64,000 nt of DNA from Karstenula rhodostoma CBS 690.94 (GCA_010093485.1 MU001492.1:2279122-2343121); one strand, 5' to 3'; shown: positions 10,643-22,940, numbered from the stretch's first letter. A program made the numbers and translations. The notes: generated by a model from the letters alone, not told the origin.

Positions 10643-11845
10643 TTATTCCCCCAAACACACATTAACGCCATGCCTCTCATTCCCCCTCCCACCCATCTTC
10701 CCCAACACCTCCCTGATGATCTCGCATCCTCTCAGAGCCTTCTTCTCCTCCTCCCCATCCCCGCCCTCCTTCAAGAGCCTCTCCATCTTCATCAAATCCT
10801 CCAGCATTTTCTTCCTTGGCTCGTCCCTCTCCCCCACGGGCTCCGGACTCGGCGCACTACTTTTCTCCCGCGTCCTCCCCTCATATCCCATCAAAAACAA
10901 CCGCGGATCGATATTCTCCACCTTCCCGTGCGCAAAAACCATGTTCAGCACGGCCATAGCCCCGACCTCAATGATCTTCTGACTCGTCTTCCGCTGCTCC
11001 GCCTGTGACATGTGCACCAGCTTCGGGCCCGTCAACTGCACATTGCCTGACGTTGGCACCGGTTGATTGGCAGATGTGAGAGGCACGCCGATGCCCACGG
11101 GCATGCTGGTCGGCGGGTTGGTGCGTCCGTTGTGTCCCGCTCGCGTCTGGGAGTGCGTGTAGCGGCCTGGGTGCTTGCCGTCCGAGGAGATCCTCGCAGG
11201 AGGTCTGGAATGACGCGTCTCGCAAATACGGACAAACGTAGGGTTCTCAGTCGTCTGCGCATGCTGATGAGAATGGGGTGGCGGGTGGCGGACACCGGGG
11301 GGATACGGCTGGGGAGCGAGATTCGGGAGGCGCTCGATGTCGTTCTGGCTCCAGGAGCGGCGGTGGGGAGGATGTGCGCGGTTGAAGTTCTGGACCATGC
11401 TAGGAGCGTAGTCTGTGTTGTTGTTTGTGCCTGATATGTATAGCAAGGGACGCTCATCTGTCTTGTGGTGGAGCGCGTGTGGAGTGTGGAGGTAAGGCGG
11501 ATACGGGTCGGTTCCTCGATCTAGCTCACCGGGGACGGGGTAGGCATGCGGATCACGAAGGTTCTGCCCGAAGCTGTATCCTCTAAAATCGATCTCAGGC
11601 GAGTGTCCATCCACCGGCGTCGCCGTACCGCTCTCAGCGCGAGAGTTGGCCGGCGCAATCCCCCCATCGTGTAGTCCCAGCCCCAAATCATCGAGGACGT
11701 CGCGGTCGAACGTCGACGAAAAAGTAGGGGTGTCCTCGTCATCAAGGAAGTCGTTCCGACCCCCAAACTGCTCATCCCTTTGTCCATACACAGGCAGGTA
11801 CCCGTCTTGGCCAGCCTCACTGAACGGCGTATTGTCCCGAGACAT
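10643..11845 (-). CDS. Conserved-looking protein of unknown function, Pro/Ser/His rich
   Basis: Not recognised. The frame from the ATG at 11845 (MSRDNTPFSEAGQDGYLPVY) gives 400 residues without introns; the longer open frame upstream starts from a non-ATG codon and was not used. The first 270 residues are low-complexity and probably disordered (Pro, His, Asn, Arg). The C-terminal 120 residues look folded: KLVHMSQAEQRKTSQKIIEVGAMAVLNMVFAHGKV contains an amphipathic helix, then a basic/acidic helix around RKKMLEDLMKMERLLKE. The true C terminus may extend into a further exon at 10628-10494, in which case the last few residues given here would be intron. It is probably a nuclear or cytosolic regulator, but that is inference only. 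Confidence 0.65.
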   Translation of the reverse strand: MSRDNTPFSEAGQDGYLPVYGQRDEQFGGRNDFLDDEDTPTFSSTFDRDVLDDLGLGLHDGGIAPANSRAESGTATPVDGHSPEIDFRGYSFGQNLRDPHAYPVPGELDRGTDPYPPYLHTPHALHHKTDERPLLYISGTNNNTDYAPSMVQNFNRAHPPHRRSWSQNDIERLPNLAPQPYPPGVRHPPPHSHQHAQTTENPTFVRICETRHSRPPARISSDGKHPGRYTHSQTRAGHNGRTNPPTSMPVGIGVPLTSANQPVPTSGNVQLTGPKLVHMSQAEQRKTSQKIIEVGAMAVLNMVFAHGKVENIDPRLFLMGYEGRTREKSSAPSPEPVGERDEPRKKMLEDLMKMERLLKEGGDGEEEKKALRGCEIIREVLGKMGGRGNERHGVNVCLGE

Positions 11846-13000
11846 GCTCCACCGCCTCAGACCAAGCACTCGGAAAGATAATGGAAAGGCCGAGATAAGG
11901 TTGGTGTTACAGGAGCGTGCGTTATCGTATCAGGAGGGTTACACGGATCAAGGAGAAGGGGCGTGTGATCTTCCAGATATAGGCCAGATGCCCGCGCGAT
12001 GTGGTCTGGGCTGAGACATGGTGTTTGGTTGTACTGACGACGGTGCGCCACCGTCGGATCTAGCAAATGGAAGATGCAAACCGGGGAAGCGGGAAGACGA
12101 GCTGGCGTCTCTGAGCATTGAGTTTGTTGTGGTATGCAGCGGTGTCTGAGTCGGTCGTTAGAGATAACGGTGCTGGGTCGAGGCAGCTGCGAGTCGCACC
12201 GGCTTGAGTCAGTCATCAAACCTTGTGAGGAACGTTTGTGTGGGCAGACTCGTCTCTGTGAAGCCAGGCAATCGTGGATAACCTGCACTCGTCAAATTCG
12301 TTTATTAACGTTGTATAGCCGAGAACGAGTTTCAGAGTCCAAAGTCACAGTTGCTAACAGTTCTTGTATGAGCATTTTGTTCTTGGCTATGTACGGGCGT
12401 CTTGCCCAAAAAGCCGAAGCCAAAAATGGCGACCTAGTCGTACACGCTCGATGGCCCGTCTCCCTGCAACTTGAAACGAGGAAGAAAGGGGAATAGACTG
12501 AAAGTCACATACGCCATGGAGCACCAACAGAGAAATTAGATAAATGTGTTCATGACTTCGTCACGTCGTGAGTACGCCATGCCAGCCCGAAGGAAACCAC
12601 CACGCCCGCAATGCAAGAAAATATAGATGAACGGGAACATGTTGGCAGGGAATTTTGGTTCCAGGGGCGAGTCGTCGGGAAGAAGTCCGCACGTTGTGCC
12701 AGATATGATACCAGAGGTAGAATGGTACTGGCGGTGACTAGACCGGGAACCCGTAAACGCCATGGATAGCCGATGGAAACGACGGAGTTGATGACCTAAC
12801 CGGATGTCCTAAGAGGTCGCCAAAACGCCAGGGATCGTGAAACAATAGACAAGAATGGAGGAACTGTCGGTGGTGGTGTTCCCGAGTGTTTTGCTGGGAT
12901 GACATTGAAGGTTGGAGGTAGGGCTGTCTTGGTATGACAAGTCCGTACCTAGAACCTCTTGTCAGAAAGGAGCGCAACAACAGCCGCGGGGCTATTGTAT
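11846..13000. other. Intergenic, about 1.15 kb
   Basis: This stretch is upstream of the unknown gene ending at 10643 and downstream of the cyclin gene, both on the minus strand. Several open frames of 60-140 codons occur on both strands (for example 11857-12288 and 12134-12496), but they overlap each other antisense and show no domain or splice support. I see no gene. Confidence 0.55.
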
Positions 13001-14996
13001 TCACTTTCGCCTCCAGGTCTGGGTGTGGCCGGGAAGGCTATCCCTGGACACGAAAGGGAGCTGGAAGCCCTTGTTGAGTTCCGTCTCGACAAAGATAGAC
13101 GCGCGCTTGTAGCGCTTGTCGGTGTACTTGTCGTAGACAGCAGCGTGATGCTTCTGCGGCGCCTCGCAGCACTCGAGCATGACAGACAGCAATGAACGAA
13201 GCTGCTGTAAGGTATATCCGGAATAATGGACGTGAGCTTGCGACTGCGAGTATATTAGCAAAGGGTCAAGGTCGTTGGATGTTTGGACACTTACCCAGTC
13301 ACCTTTCTTCAACATGAAACGGGCCAAGCAGTGAGCACCAGCGGCAAGGAAGCTCGGTGTGCACCCGACGAAACGCTCGTCCATGACAGTGATCTCGAGG
13401 AAGTATTTGGCAAGGGTGCGGGTTTCGACGTCATAGTCATCAGCCTTGCTGACGCGTCGGAGGAAGCTCATAGGCCCTGGCCAGCCCAGCTCAAACTGAA
13501 GCATACTGAGCATGAATCGCTCCGCCTTGAGGACCTCATCAATGGTGTAGGCGCCATCGACCATGTAGACAATTTCTTGTACTGAGGGGCAGTTGATCTC
13601 TTCATACTTTGCGGCAAGGAAAAGAGCGGTCGCGCCCACCAATTGAAGCTTGCCGAGAGAGACAACTTTGGCCGACAGGAAGCGGTCGACGTAATTGACG
13701 CTGAGGAACAGAGTCTCCGGGAGCAGGGTGAAGCGGTTGTGAACCTGCACCAGCCAGTCCATGAGGACGGAGCGCATCGACCACTGAATCTCAGCCTGAA
13801 GGTCCATGTACTGAGCATTCGGCTTCATACGCTCCTCGAGAGAGTGCATGTATTCGAAGATCTCGTCGCCGTATTCGGCGACCATGGATGTATCCCATTG
13901 CTCGTCTTCAATGTCTTCTTGTGTCTTGTTGGCTTCGACGAACATCCTAGCGGCTTCCAATTCGCGCTTGGATTTGGCGGTGACGCGAGCAGCCAGAACG
14001 AGAGTAACGCCTCCGGTTGTGTTGTCGCCGCGGGAGCGAATCGACCTTGCGGTGGTGTAGCCGTCGGCTTCGAAATACTCTTCGTCTTCCTCGTCCCAGT
14101 ACTCTTCCTCATTGTGACCCTGCAACTTGGCAAGCTCATCGTTGCGCTCCTTCTCCATGATGAGGGCCCTCTCCTCTAGGGCATCAACATACTCGAACCT
14201 CTCTTGGACTTGAACGTGAGCATGAGCATGTCGCGTCTCGTTCTTCGACACCTTGTGCACGTCGACAAGTATGTGGTTGTCAACAGGCGCGCTGTCGTGT
14301 TGTTTCCGCGCAATCGTGCTCTCCTTTGTGACTGGCTGGACAGGGGCCTGTTCGACGCGAACAGTGTCATGCAGAAGCTCGGCAACAGGCTTGGTTGCAG
14401 CAACCTCGGGGGCTGGATCTGCGGGTGTTTCCCGGAACACAGTGGTGGCCTTCTTTAGCAAGGCCTTGCGGGTTTGTGTGGGTTCGATTACGGTGGACTT
14501 GGGTACGGGGGCAGCCGAAGGTTCTGAAGCAATAGTGCTGTTGGTCTTCGTGCTCAACGGGCGTTGGGCTGGTCGCAGCAACGCGTTGGGCTTGGCCAGT
14601 TCCTTTGCAGAGACGATGGCCGCGTCTTTGAGGACATTCTGCTTCGACTTGCCAACCTGGATGTCGTCCTTGGCTACTGCTCGCGTAACGTTGCTGACAT
14701 CGGCGAACACGGCGCGCTTGGCTCCTTGTGCCTTCATGGCTGCGACGTTGACCAGGGTGGAAAGCGCCGGCGTTGACTTGTTGCGCTGGTGGATGGTCTT
14801 AGCAGTGGGAAGCTGCGGTTGCGCGTTCTCGTCGCGGATGCGAAGACTCCTCAGAGGGCGTTGAGGCTAGGAGGTGTTAGCGATAGTAAACGCTTAGACC
14901 ACGCGACGGTCAAGAGCGCAAACGGCGGCGGCAGCGACGGTCAGGGTAACAGAGTGAAGGCGGATGTGTTTGGTGCCAACGTACCTTGGCGTCCAT
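13001..14996 (-). CDS. G2/mitotic B-type cyclin
   Basis: A regulatory subunit of the Cdk1 kinase that drives entry into mitosis. Three exons fit: 14996-14985 (MDAK), 14866-13295 and 13243-13001, totalling 1827 bases and 608 residues. A destruction box of the RxxFxDxxN form (RAVFADVSN) lies near residue 55 for APC/C-dependent degradation. The cyclin box starts around MRSVLMDWLVQVHNRF and continues through LFLAAKYEEI. The C-terminal cyclin fold ends with AHVHYSGYT and KHHAAVYDKYTDKRYKRAS. The last intron (13294-13244) is 51 bases and stop-free; splicing gives KKGDW-SQAHVHY as in other fungal B cyclins. It is somewhat longer than Aspergillus NimE because of a long disordered N-terminal region. 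It is probably the NimE/Clb2 equivalent. Confidence 0.92.
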
Positions 14997-17700
14997 GGTG
15001 ATGTTCTCGTGGCGATTGGTACCGAGGGCTGCGGTGACGGGAGGAAAAGAGCTCTCTGGCAGGAGCTCGGAAAGGGGAGCGGTCGGTCGCAGCGAAGAGA
15101 CAATGGCCGTGAGTAAAGCAGTTAAGGGTCCATCTATTGTAAGTAATTTGGCGACAATGAGATACACAAGATTGTCTTCGGACACGACGAGGTGGGTGTG
15201 GATGTGTAGCTTTAAAGGCCAAACAGTGATTGTTGTTTACAGACAAAACACTAAGAGCTTGAGCGCGATTCGCGCTAGTGCAGGGACAGGGGTGCGGGAG
15301 GCTAGGCTGCATCCGCCGTCATCTCCTCGGTAACGCCGGGCCATCCTGGCTCCCGGCACTGCGTCATCCTGTCGCGTCCACCAGCAACTCACCAAACACG
15401 CCGTTTGCCTGCGCACCACGCCGCCACCACCGGACCAGCTCAATAATGTGTCCTGAGTATACTTGAGGACCCCAGAGGCGTTGAGGAAGACTTTGGGGTT
15501 ATGCGCCCTCGCGGCGCAAAGATATGGCGACTTCGCGTCTGGTCTCGCGAACACGCGGAAAGTGCGACTGAGTGAGACGCGTCGAAACGCCTGATCACGT
15601 GATTGTATAGTAGGCGTGAGACTTTCTCACCCACAACCAACCTGCCCACACCCCGCCCGGTGCTCCAGACAGGACGGAAGACGACCAGAACCGTTCGCAA
15701 GCACATTGCGACGTTGCTCCTCATCCCTCGCCGGCGTCGCAGGTCCCATGGCCGCCCCCGCTGCGTCGTCGGACTGGCGCCTCCCAACGAATCAATTAAA
15801 CGCACCGCCTCCCGTCTCAAACCCTCCCGCCTGGACTTGCTCAGCGAGGGCTGCTGATGTCGCCGCATGGCCTCGAAAAGCGTCATGCTGGCCCGGAGCG
15901 TCTAGCTGCTGCGCGGAAGCTGGCAAGCCCATCCGCCGTGTGCTCGTGCCAATGGCGTCTTTGTCTTCACCGACAAGACCCGACTCATGTATCATGGGCC
16001 GGCGCAAACCCCACGCAACAAAAGCTCGCGCGAACGGCGGGAGAGCGAGTTCCGCCGATCCAACTCCCCCCTCCCGCTTTTCCCGGCTAACGCTCTGCTA
16101 AGTGCGCAAGTGCTGGAGCAGAGAAAGAGAGAGAGTGCGATGGATGCGATTGCGCCCGCGGCTCGGTCGTCATTATGCAGGGTCGCATCCTGTCAAGCGA
16201 ACCGCCCGCCAGCGCATCTATATCAGACTTTCAAACAGGAGCTAGAAGCCATGTCAGGATTGCGCTGCCCACCTCATAAACTAGTTCCCCAGCGGCGGGG
16301 TGCGAGGGCTTGCCTGAGAAAGGCGTTTGCGCATCTGGCGTAACACGGAGTTCAACAGACGCCGCACTCCCTGCTGCCAACAAACCCATCCGCTAGCAAC
16401 GTGAGAGGGGGGGAGGGGGAACTCGGCGCTCAGAGCACCTAAGTGAAGCACTCGCCTGCTCATCAATGTGTCCTGGAGGTACTCGCTGGCCCTCGCGCAA
16501 GTGAATGCGCCGGCGAGCTCATTGGCCGACCGTGAGCGCATCGAGGCGGTTGTGGCATGACCCAATCCGTCCTGATTATTAGTGGTTTGCCCGCTGCGGC
16601 ATGCATTCGTAGCCACTCTCTGGCGCCTAATCCGCACCCCGGAAGCAGGCCTGTATCAAGCCTGGGGAGCAAGTACGGTGTGGGAGGAGGCCTTCGTTGT
16701 GTACATGTATGTGCGTGTGTTGTGTCAGCCGCCGTACCATCCCGACTCAAATGACTGTGGTTGCGCAAGCAGGCTTGACAGAGGCCGCGCGCATGCGTCC
16801 CTGGAGGCGCTCCACGCAGCAACTGTGCGCTTAATTCGTATGAAACAGCTTCTAAAAGTGCATGCGATCCAAATTGTAGCTTTTGCGCTCAACGAGACTG
16901 CGTTGGCGCTCTGGAACGGGTGCACTTTACGTGGGTCTACTCGCTTGTGAACCGCCTCTCCAGCGCCCTTCTCCTCTTCCTCTTCACTCTTCCTCGCTCC
17001 CATCTCCCACCAACCTCTGCGGTAAGCTCCCCCGGCTTGTGAATGATGCATAGGGACCTGCCATCGTCTCCTTTTGCTGCTCTGCACACGGTTCTGCGCA
17101 TGCCCGCATGCTAACATCTTCTGCCGACCAGCACTCAAGCGGCGGTCTACGGAACGAAGCCAAGCCAACTCCTCCGCCCATCTGGCCTGCGCAATATTCC
17201 TGACTGTAAGTATCCTTTCCCTAGAGCTTTGCGACCGCATCTGCTGTTCCTTGTGCCCCTGAGCGCATCAGGGACGCCGGGTGAGTGCTTCGGCGCCGCC
17301 TCTGCCTGGCTCACTGCAACCCGGGCGGTGACGGAGGACCAGAAGCAAGCCACTCCGTCTTCACCCTCTATGCCGTCTCCCCAGACCGCAATGCACCTCA
17401 TCACTCTCATCGAAGCACCACATGCTGACTGATGCCGCTCCAGATTCCATCGCCGGTCCCCTTTCCGATCGTCTCCCGCGCCGAGCCTTTGCGACACCGG
17501 CCGTGTCGGTCCAGCGCTCTACCATCGCATCCCGTGCTTGTCGTACAGTGTTCGCCCTCATAAACCCACGCTCGGAAACACACTGCCAGTGTGCATAATT
17601 GAAAACCGGGCTGTCGTCGCTCGTTTACTACGCTGCTGTTCGAGGGTCTGAGAGTGGGCCCACACAGGACAAGTGCACACCAGCAACCCTGGAGCACATC
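14997..17700. other. Long gene-free upstream region, 2.7 kb
   Basis: This stretch lies between the cyclin start (minus strand) and the Zn2Cys6 regulator start (plus strand), so it must contain both promoters. Open frames of 60-170 codons are present on both strands but are overlapping and unlike proteins. A donor-like GTAAGT is at 17206-17211, so a long 5' UTR with an intron for the regulator is possible. No repeat or RNA gene is recognised. Confidence 0.5.
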
Positions 17701-19658
17701 ATGAATCCCCACGGCAGCGATACTGCCATGATGGACATATACCCAAGTACGGAGACGGGTTCGGCGCACGATTCGCTGTCCCCGACCAAGTCGCCACAAC
17801 CGAAGCAGGTATCGTTCGAGTTGCTGCTTCTGCCTCAATCCCCGCAGCACAAGGCACGCCTCCCTATGCGTGTCAACATCTACCCTCACGATACCACTGA
17901 TAGCATCATCACAACGGTCAAGAACTTCTATGGGCTCTACGAGCGCAAGGGAGTTGTGTTCGAGGACCGTCATGGGAATACCCTGATCGCTCGCTACGAG
18001 AACTTCGCCCACAACATGGTCGTCTATGTGCGCGTCACTGCAGAGGATCCAGACATCGAAGAGTTTCAATCTGTTTCGCATCACTCCATGTCTCCTCGCC
18101 GCCCGAGACTGGACGAAGCGTTTCAGATGCTGCCTCCCAGTCTCGCCAGACACCTGCGACAGAGCGAGTCGCCTCAGCCAGGTCGCGGCCGACGCAGTGC
18201 TTCTACCATCTCTATCAGCAAGCGTGCCCGTGCTGCCGCGAAGAGCCGCGGCCCTAGCTCTCATGAAAGCTTCGCTGATGCCAACGGTGATGCCAACGGC
18301 TACAGCGACAGCGAGAATGGTGACGCTTCAGTGACCTCGCGCCGCTCGAGAAAGGAGCAGGTCGCCAGCGCTGAGATCAGCGTCGACAATATCGTTGAGG
18401 GTGGCCGTCGTAAACGAGCCAAATTTGACAGCTCTGTGAGTACACCTTATACAAGCTGCCGTGCTGGGAATGGAACTGACATACTGTCTCCTTTAAGGAG
18501 CTTCCCCTCTTCGTTCCTCCTCAAGTCCCCATGACCGCATCTCTCTCCTCCGTCTCTCCTCAGAGACGCATCAGTGGCAACAATGCGGGATCCCCGTACG
18601 CCATGAGCAACCAGCAGACGTTCGCATTCTCGTACCCCCTGCAGTCACCACAAAGCTACGGCCAGGGCGATGCCACATATATCCACGGCCTGGTAACCCC
18701 ATACTCTGCATCAAGCGGGCAGGTGCCAGGTTACCGATCGCGCACTCGTGGCACAACACAAGGAGGGCCATATCGGCAATCTGGTGCACCGGGAGGCATC
18801 TTGCCTACCCCTGACTCAACCCTTGGGAGCGCCAGCGTTATTTCTGATGAAGACGTCGCTCGTCAGCTGATGCGCCTAGGGGATGCATCCAACTTCTCTA
18901 CACACGGTCGAACTTCTACTTCGACGCTTGATGACGCATTGAGCGGTAAAGCAGAGATCGCATCCTCGAGCGAAGAGAGTGATGATAGTAGCGACGAGGA
19001 ACAGGAGCTCCCACCGCTTCCTTTCAATGTCGGACGCACCAATGGCATGATCGGAGAGCCTCTCATCCGTGGATATGAAAGTGCCGACAGCAGCGGCGAG
19101 GACTACGACGACAACAGGGATGATTCCTTCAAGGGTGAAAGCGACGAGATCATGCCTGATGCACATCATGACCATCTCCAGCTCCACGTAGCCAAGGCCC
19201 GTGGATCTGTCTCGAGCAAGTCTGACCACCTGGGCAAGCCTCCCAGTCTTTCCAAATCGAAGGGCAAGGTCGCAAAGGCGCCCATGTCCCCAACTTCCCT
19301 TCCGTCTCAGTCGCGCAAGACATCGAGCGCCTCTACAAACGGTCAGCACCCAGTCGGAATTGACGAAGAGGATCTCTCGTCGAAACCCCGCTGCCAGCGA
19401 TGCCGCAAGAGCAAGAAAGGCTGCGATCGCCAGCGTCCTTGCGGACGTTGCAAGGATGCAGGCATTGGGATTGAAGGTTGCGTCAGTGAGGACGAAGGCA
19501 ATGGCCGCAAAGGGCGTTATGGACGTCACATGGGCGTCCCAGTCAAGAAGCCTATGGATCCTCCTTCGTTGCACGACCACATGCATGCGCCAATCGCTAC
19601 AAACAACTTCCTCATCGACAGCAGCACAAGCGACAAGAGCAAGAAGAGGAAGCGGTAA
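17701..19658 (+). CDS. Zn2Cys6 transcription factor with C-terminal zinc cluster
   Basis: A fungal binuclear zinc-cluster regulator. Two exons, 17701-18435 and 18498-19658, give 1896 bases and 631 residues (GTGAGT donor, TTTAAG acceptor). The N terminus contains a compact region (PMRVNIYPHDTTDSIITTV, then VVFEDRHGNTLIARYENF and VVYVRV), which looks like a ubiquitin/PB1-type beta-grasp fold; that reading is inference. The middle is disordered. The zinc cluster is near the C terminus (about residue 535): six cysteines spaced CX2CX6CX5CX2CX9C with the usual basic stretch RKSKKGCDRQRPCGRC. The tail ends KSKKRKR, a plausible nuclear signal. No fungal-specific transcription factor middle domain is seen. 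Target genes are unknown. Confidence 0.88.
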
Positions 19659-20757
19659 CATATCACTACCCTATCGACCCCGGACGGTGCAATGATGCAT
19701 CCTCGTCATTGTGTTATCTTGTTGCTTTTCTTCAGCGCACTTTCAACTGCTTTGCTCAGCGCAACCGCTCTTGGAGATGACCTTTACGACGTCTGGATGA
19801 ATTTCCTATGTTATCGAGTATGAGTCAGTGTCTGCGCACTCTCTCAACCATTGTTTTTGAAGTTGCTGAGCGCACACCATTTTGGATAGCGCTGCCGGGA
19901 GGCCATCTCCGTTCCGCTCCTTTTTATCCCAACAATGTTTGGCGCTTGCCAGTCTCTGCAACGGTGTGCGAAGGACTGGCGAGGGGAACGAGTTACTGGT
20001 TTCAATTTGTCTGTCTTTGTTTTTTGGGCCATGGGTGGGTGGTTGACTGGTACTGGAGTGCAGGTTAGACTGGAGGACGGGGTATATGGGGAATACGGAG
20101 GACATGGGTGGGTCGGCACGGTCTATCTCTCTATTTCATATGCTGGCTCCGTTGCGGTCCGTTTACAATGCTTGGCACAGTAGCAATATCTAGTTTTTCC
20201 AACAGTGAATGGCTATACTACTGGACAGGTGTCTCGCTGGCAGGGCTGGCTTCTGGGCTCGTCTTGGGTGAAGTTGGCTGATGACAAGGGGCAGCCGAAC
20301 CTGGCGGTCGATGGCACCACATGGCAGACGGCTGATGTCGCAGTGCCTTTGAATCGGCCTGCCCAACAAAAGTCATCGCGCGACGAGTCGCATTGACATG
20401 GCACTGTTTGCGTCCATTGACTCCCCAAATCTATTTCCGGACGCCGTCGGCCCAGCCACAATGCCCCGCTCCGTTCCGCTGCTCAACCAGTTCAAGCTTA
20501 CCGCCGTGTCGTCGCGCTAAACCTTAATTCAGCGCCGTGGCTGTGTTCAGCGGGGATCACGCAGGGCCTGAGATCCTGCCGTCGTACCTGCGAGTCTGCG
20601 TCCCACCAGGCTGCCCTGTGCTGTGACAACGTTAACGAACATGTCGGGCTGTGCCCCCGGAATCGCGTGGGGTCCCTTTCGCTCTCTTACTCTCATCGCA
20701 ACCCGTCCGCACCCAACACCCTAATCCTCTACGCGCTAGGGTAGCCAGTCGCTCGCT
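19659..20757. other. Intergenic, 1.1 kb
   Basis: This holds the 3' flank of the zinc-cluster gene and the promoter of the transglutaminase-like gene, both on the plus strand. The short open frames here have no protein features. Confidence 0.55.
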
Positions 20758-22940
20758 ATGGCTGCCTCGATCAAGGACCGCATTGCCGCGCTCAACATCG
20801 AGCAAGTGCATGCCCCCTCCCCCTCCAATCGACCAACCTACACGTACGAACATGCCACGACGGCGAAGAAGAAGCCGCCACCACCTCCCCCTTCGTCGCA
20901 AAGACCACCCGCCGCGCAGAGGCACCAGACGGTGAACAACCCGCCTGTGTATGACGCGCCCACGTCGGCCAGGCAATTTGGCAACCAGCCTGCGCCTGTA
21001 CAACCAGAGGCGCCCAAGAAGTCACCAGCGCTCCCTCCGCGCCCGCCTCCACGAAACAACACGCCCAAGCAGCCGCCCAGTCTGCCGCCGCGCCAGCCCT
21101 CGCAAGCTGGAAGTTTGAGACGAAGCGGCTCCAGAGACTCGGTTCTCACCACTTCTTCCAGCATATCGCACCTTTCTTTGGACTCGACCAAGACTACAAC
21201 TAGCAACGGCACCAGCAATGGCGGGCGCATGTACACTGTTCGAGCACCGGCGTATGACCCAACGACTCTTCCCCCGCTACCTGTGAGAAAGGTCGAAGAT
21301 CCCAAGGCGAACAGCTCCGTCAAGAAGGCCATGCGCTCGAACACAGACGTGACAAGCCCCAAAGCCCTACCGCCTCAACTCCCATCGCGGCCAAGTTTAC
21401 CAGCTCGACCGGCTTCAAAGGTTCCCAATCCCGAAAACGATCAATCAGAGAAACCGCCGAGGCACCCTCCTCCTAATTTACGTCCTGCGTTGGAGCTAGG
21501 TTTCAATAATGCAGCGAAACCGCTTCCGTTACCTTCAAGCAGACCGACGCCTAATCGGTCCATTGGAACTACGCCTCCCCCTGTTCCCCTTTCGTCACGA
21601 CCGAATTTGGATGCTATCCTGGCGTCGAAGCCCAAACCTGGCGCTGTCCCGGCTTCATGTCTTATCTGCAGGGATTTCTCAAGGCCGGATCAGCATGCTG
21701 CTCAATTTCCACGTACTAGCTTGCCCTCGTCCGACGTGACGTGGTTGGCCACACAGCTAACGGTACGTAAAGCGTTGCATACTGGCCAAAGCTGGGTCGT
21801 CACGCGCTTTGGCGCATATTCACGTCAGAACATTTCTAATTTCAGTAGGCTCCTTTTCCTTCGCCTACGGACAGGGCGCGTGCTATATTCGTTTGGTTAC
21901 ACCATAATGTGGATTATGACTGTCACTCTTTCTTTTCTGGAACAGTATCAGGAACCACGCCTGAGAAGACGATTTCATCGGGCCTCGCGGTATGCTCGGG
22001 ATATGCAGGTGAGTTATCCTTCCATTACATTACAGGACGGAAGTAGGGGCTCGAGCACAGTCGAACTGCATATGGCCATTATTGGGCAACACAGGCGGAT
22101 CAAGTTTTGGCATGCGTAAGTCAGAACAAGTAGATATACTGACAGAACAACGTAGGTCTGTTCGCTGCTCTTGCCATGAAAGCTGGGTTAGAAGCCGTCG
22201 TAGTGGGTGGTCATGGAAAAGGCTTCGGGCATTCTCCTCTCAACCACGGCGATCCGTTGCCACCGTTCAACGCGGGCCATGCATGGAACGCAGTTCGCAT
22301 TGACAATGGCCAATGGAAGCTGGTTGATGCATGCTGGGGCGCGGGGAGCCTGGGCTGTGGCAACCAGTACAACCGGCACTTTACCGCATCCGAGTTCACA
22401 AGGAGCAACGAAGACTTTGGATACACCCACTATCCGGAAAATAGGGACTACCTCTTCCGCAACGATGGGCTAGACTACACCTGGGAAGACTACCTGATGG
22501 ATGACATGGGCGAGCGACTCCAAATTTACGGCGATCCCGAAGGCGACCACGGGGTCAACCGGCGCACCTTCCAGCCGGCTATGAAGCAGATCAAGGTCCA
22601 CGACCCGCACGATCCTGTAATCCGCTTCCAATTCGCCGTTTCATGCCCGCATTGGGACCATGAACGCGACGGAAAGGGGAAACCGTACGTAATGACGCTG
22701 AACGTTGGTGGTCGCGATGGGCGAAAGACGCAGCATATACCGTTCAATACAGATGGCAAGAGCTGGTGGGTGGACGTCAATCGTATTGACCTCGGTGCTC
22801 CCGGCCAGAAGATCACTGTTTGCGCAATCACGTCTTTCGATAATAATGATGGCAGAGGTCTTACGGTCCAACAATATAAGGCGAAACAGGGGAGAGTCAC
22901 TTCGGGTTGGGGCTCTGTCTGCTGCTGGGAACTGGTGTAA
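20758..22940 (+). CDS. Transglutaminase-like (Cyk3/kyphoscoliosis-peptidase type) protein
   Basis: A proline-rich protein with a transglutaminase-like fold related to Cyk3 of cytokinesis and animal KY. Exons 20758-21762, 21849-22008 and 22156-22940 give 1950 bases and 649 residues. The first 330 residues are disordered with many PPLPP/LPPRP stretches that could bind SH3 domains; the protein itself shows no SH3 domain, unlike yeast Cyk3. The catalytic-type triad is present: Cys in SGLAVCSGYAGLFAALA, His in GHAWNAVRID and Asp in WKLVDACWG. The start MAASIKDRIAALNIEQV begins with a short helix. The intron 22009-22155 contains a second donor-acceptor set that would allow a 21-base in-frame exon at 22095-22115. 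The protein is probably cytosolic or at the septum, by analogy only. Confidence 0.87.

Noticed and set aside
11857..12496. Open frames of 120-143 codons on both strands
   Set aside because: They overlap each other antisense in an intergenic stretch; no domain, no good start context, no splice partner.
15237..17240. Many open frames of 100-170 codons in the cyclin/regulator gap
   Set aside because: High GC content makes long random frames common here; none has motif, consistent strand or intron support.
17407..18264. Minus-strand 285-codon frame opposite the zinc-cluster gene
   Set aside because: It is the mirror frame of coding exon 1; its translation is Arg/Leu rich without any fold signature.
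18876..19661. Minus-strand 261-codon frame opposite the zinc-cluster gene
   Set aside because: Antisense shadow of exon 2, which contains the diagnostic zinc cluster.
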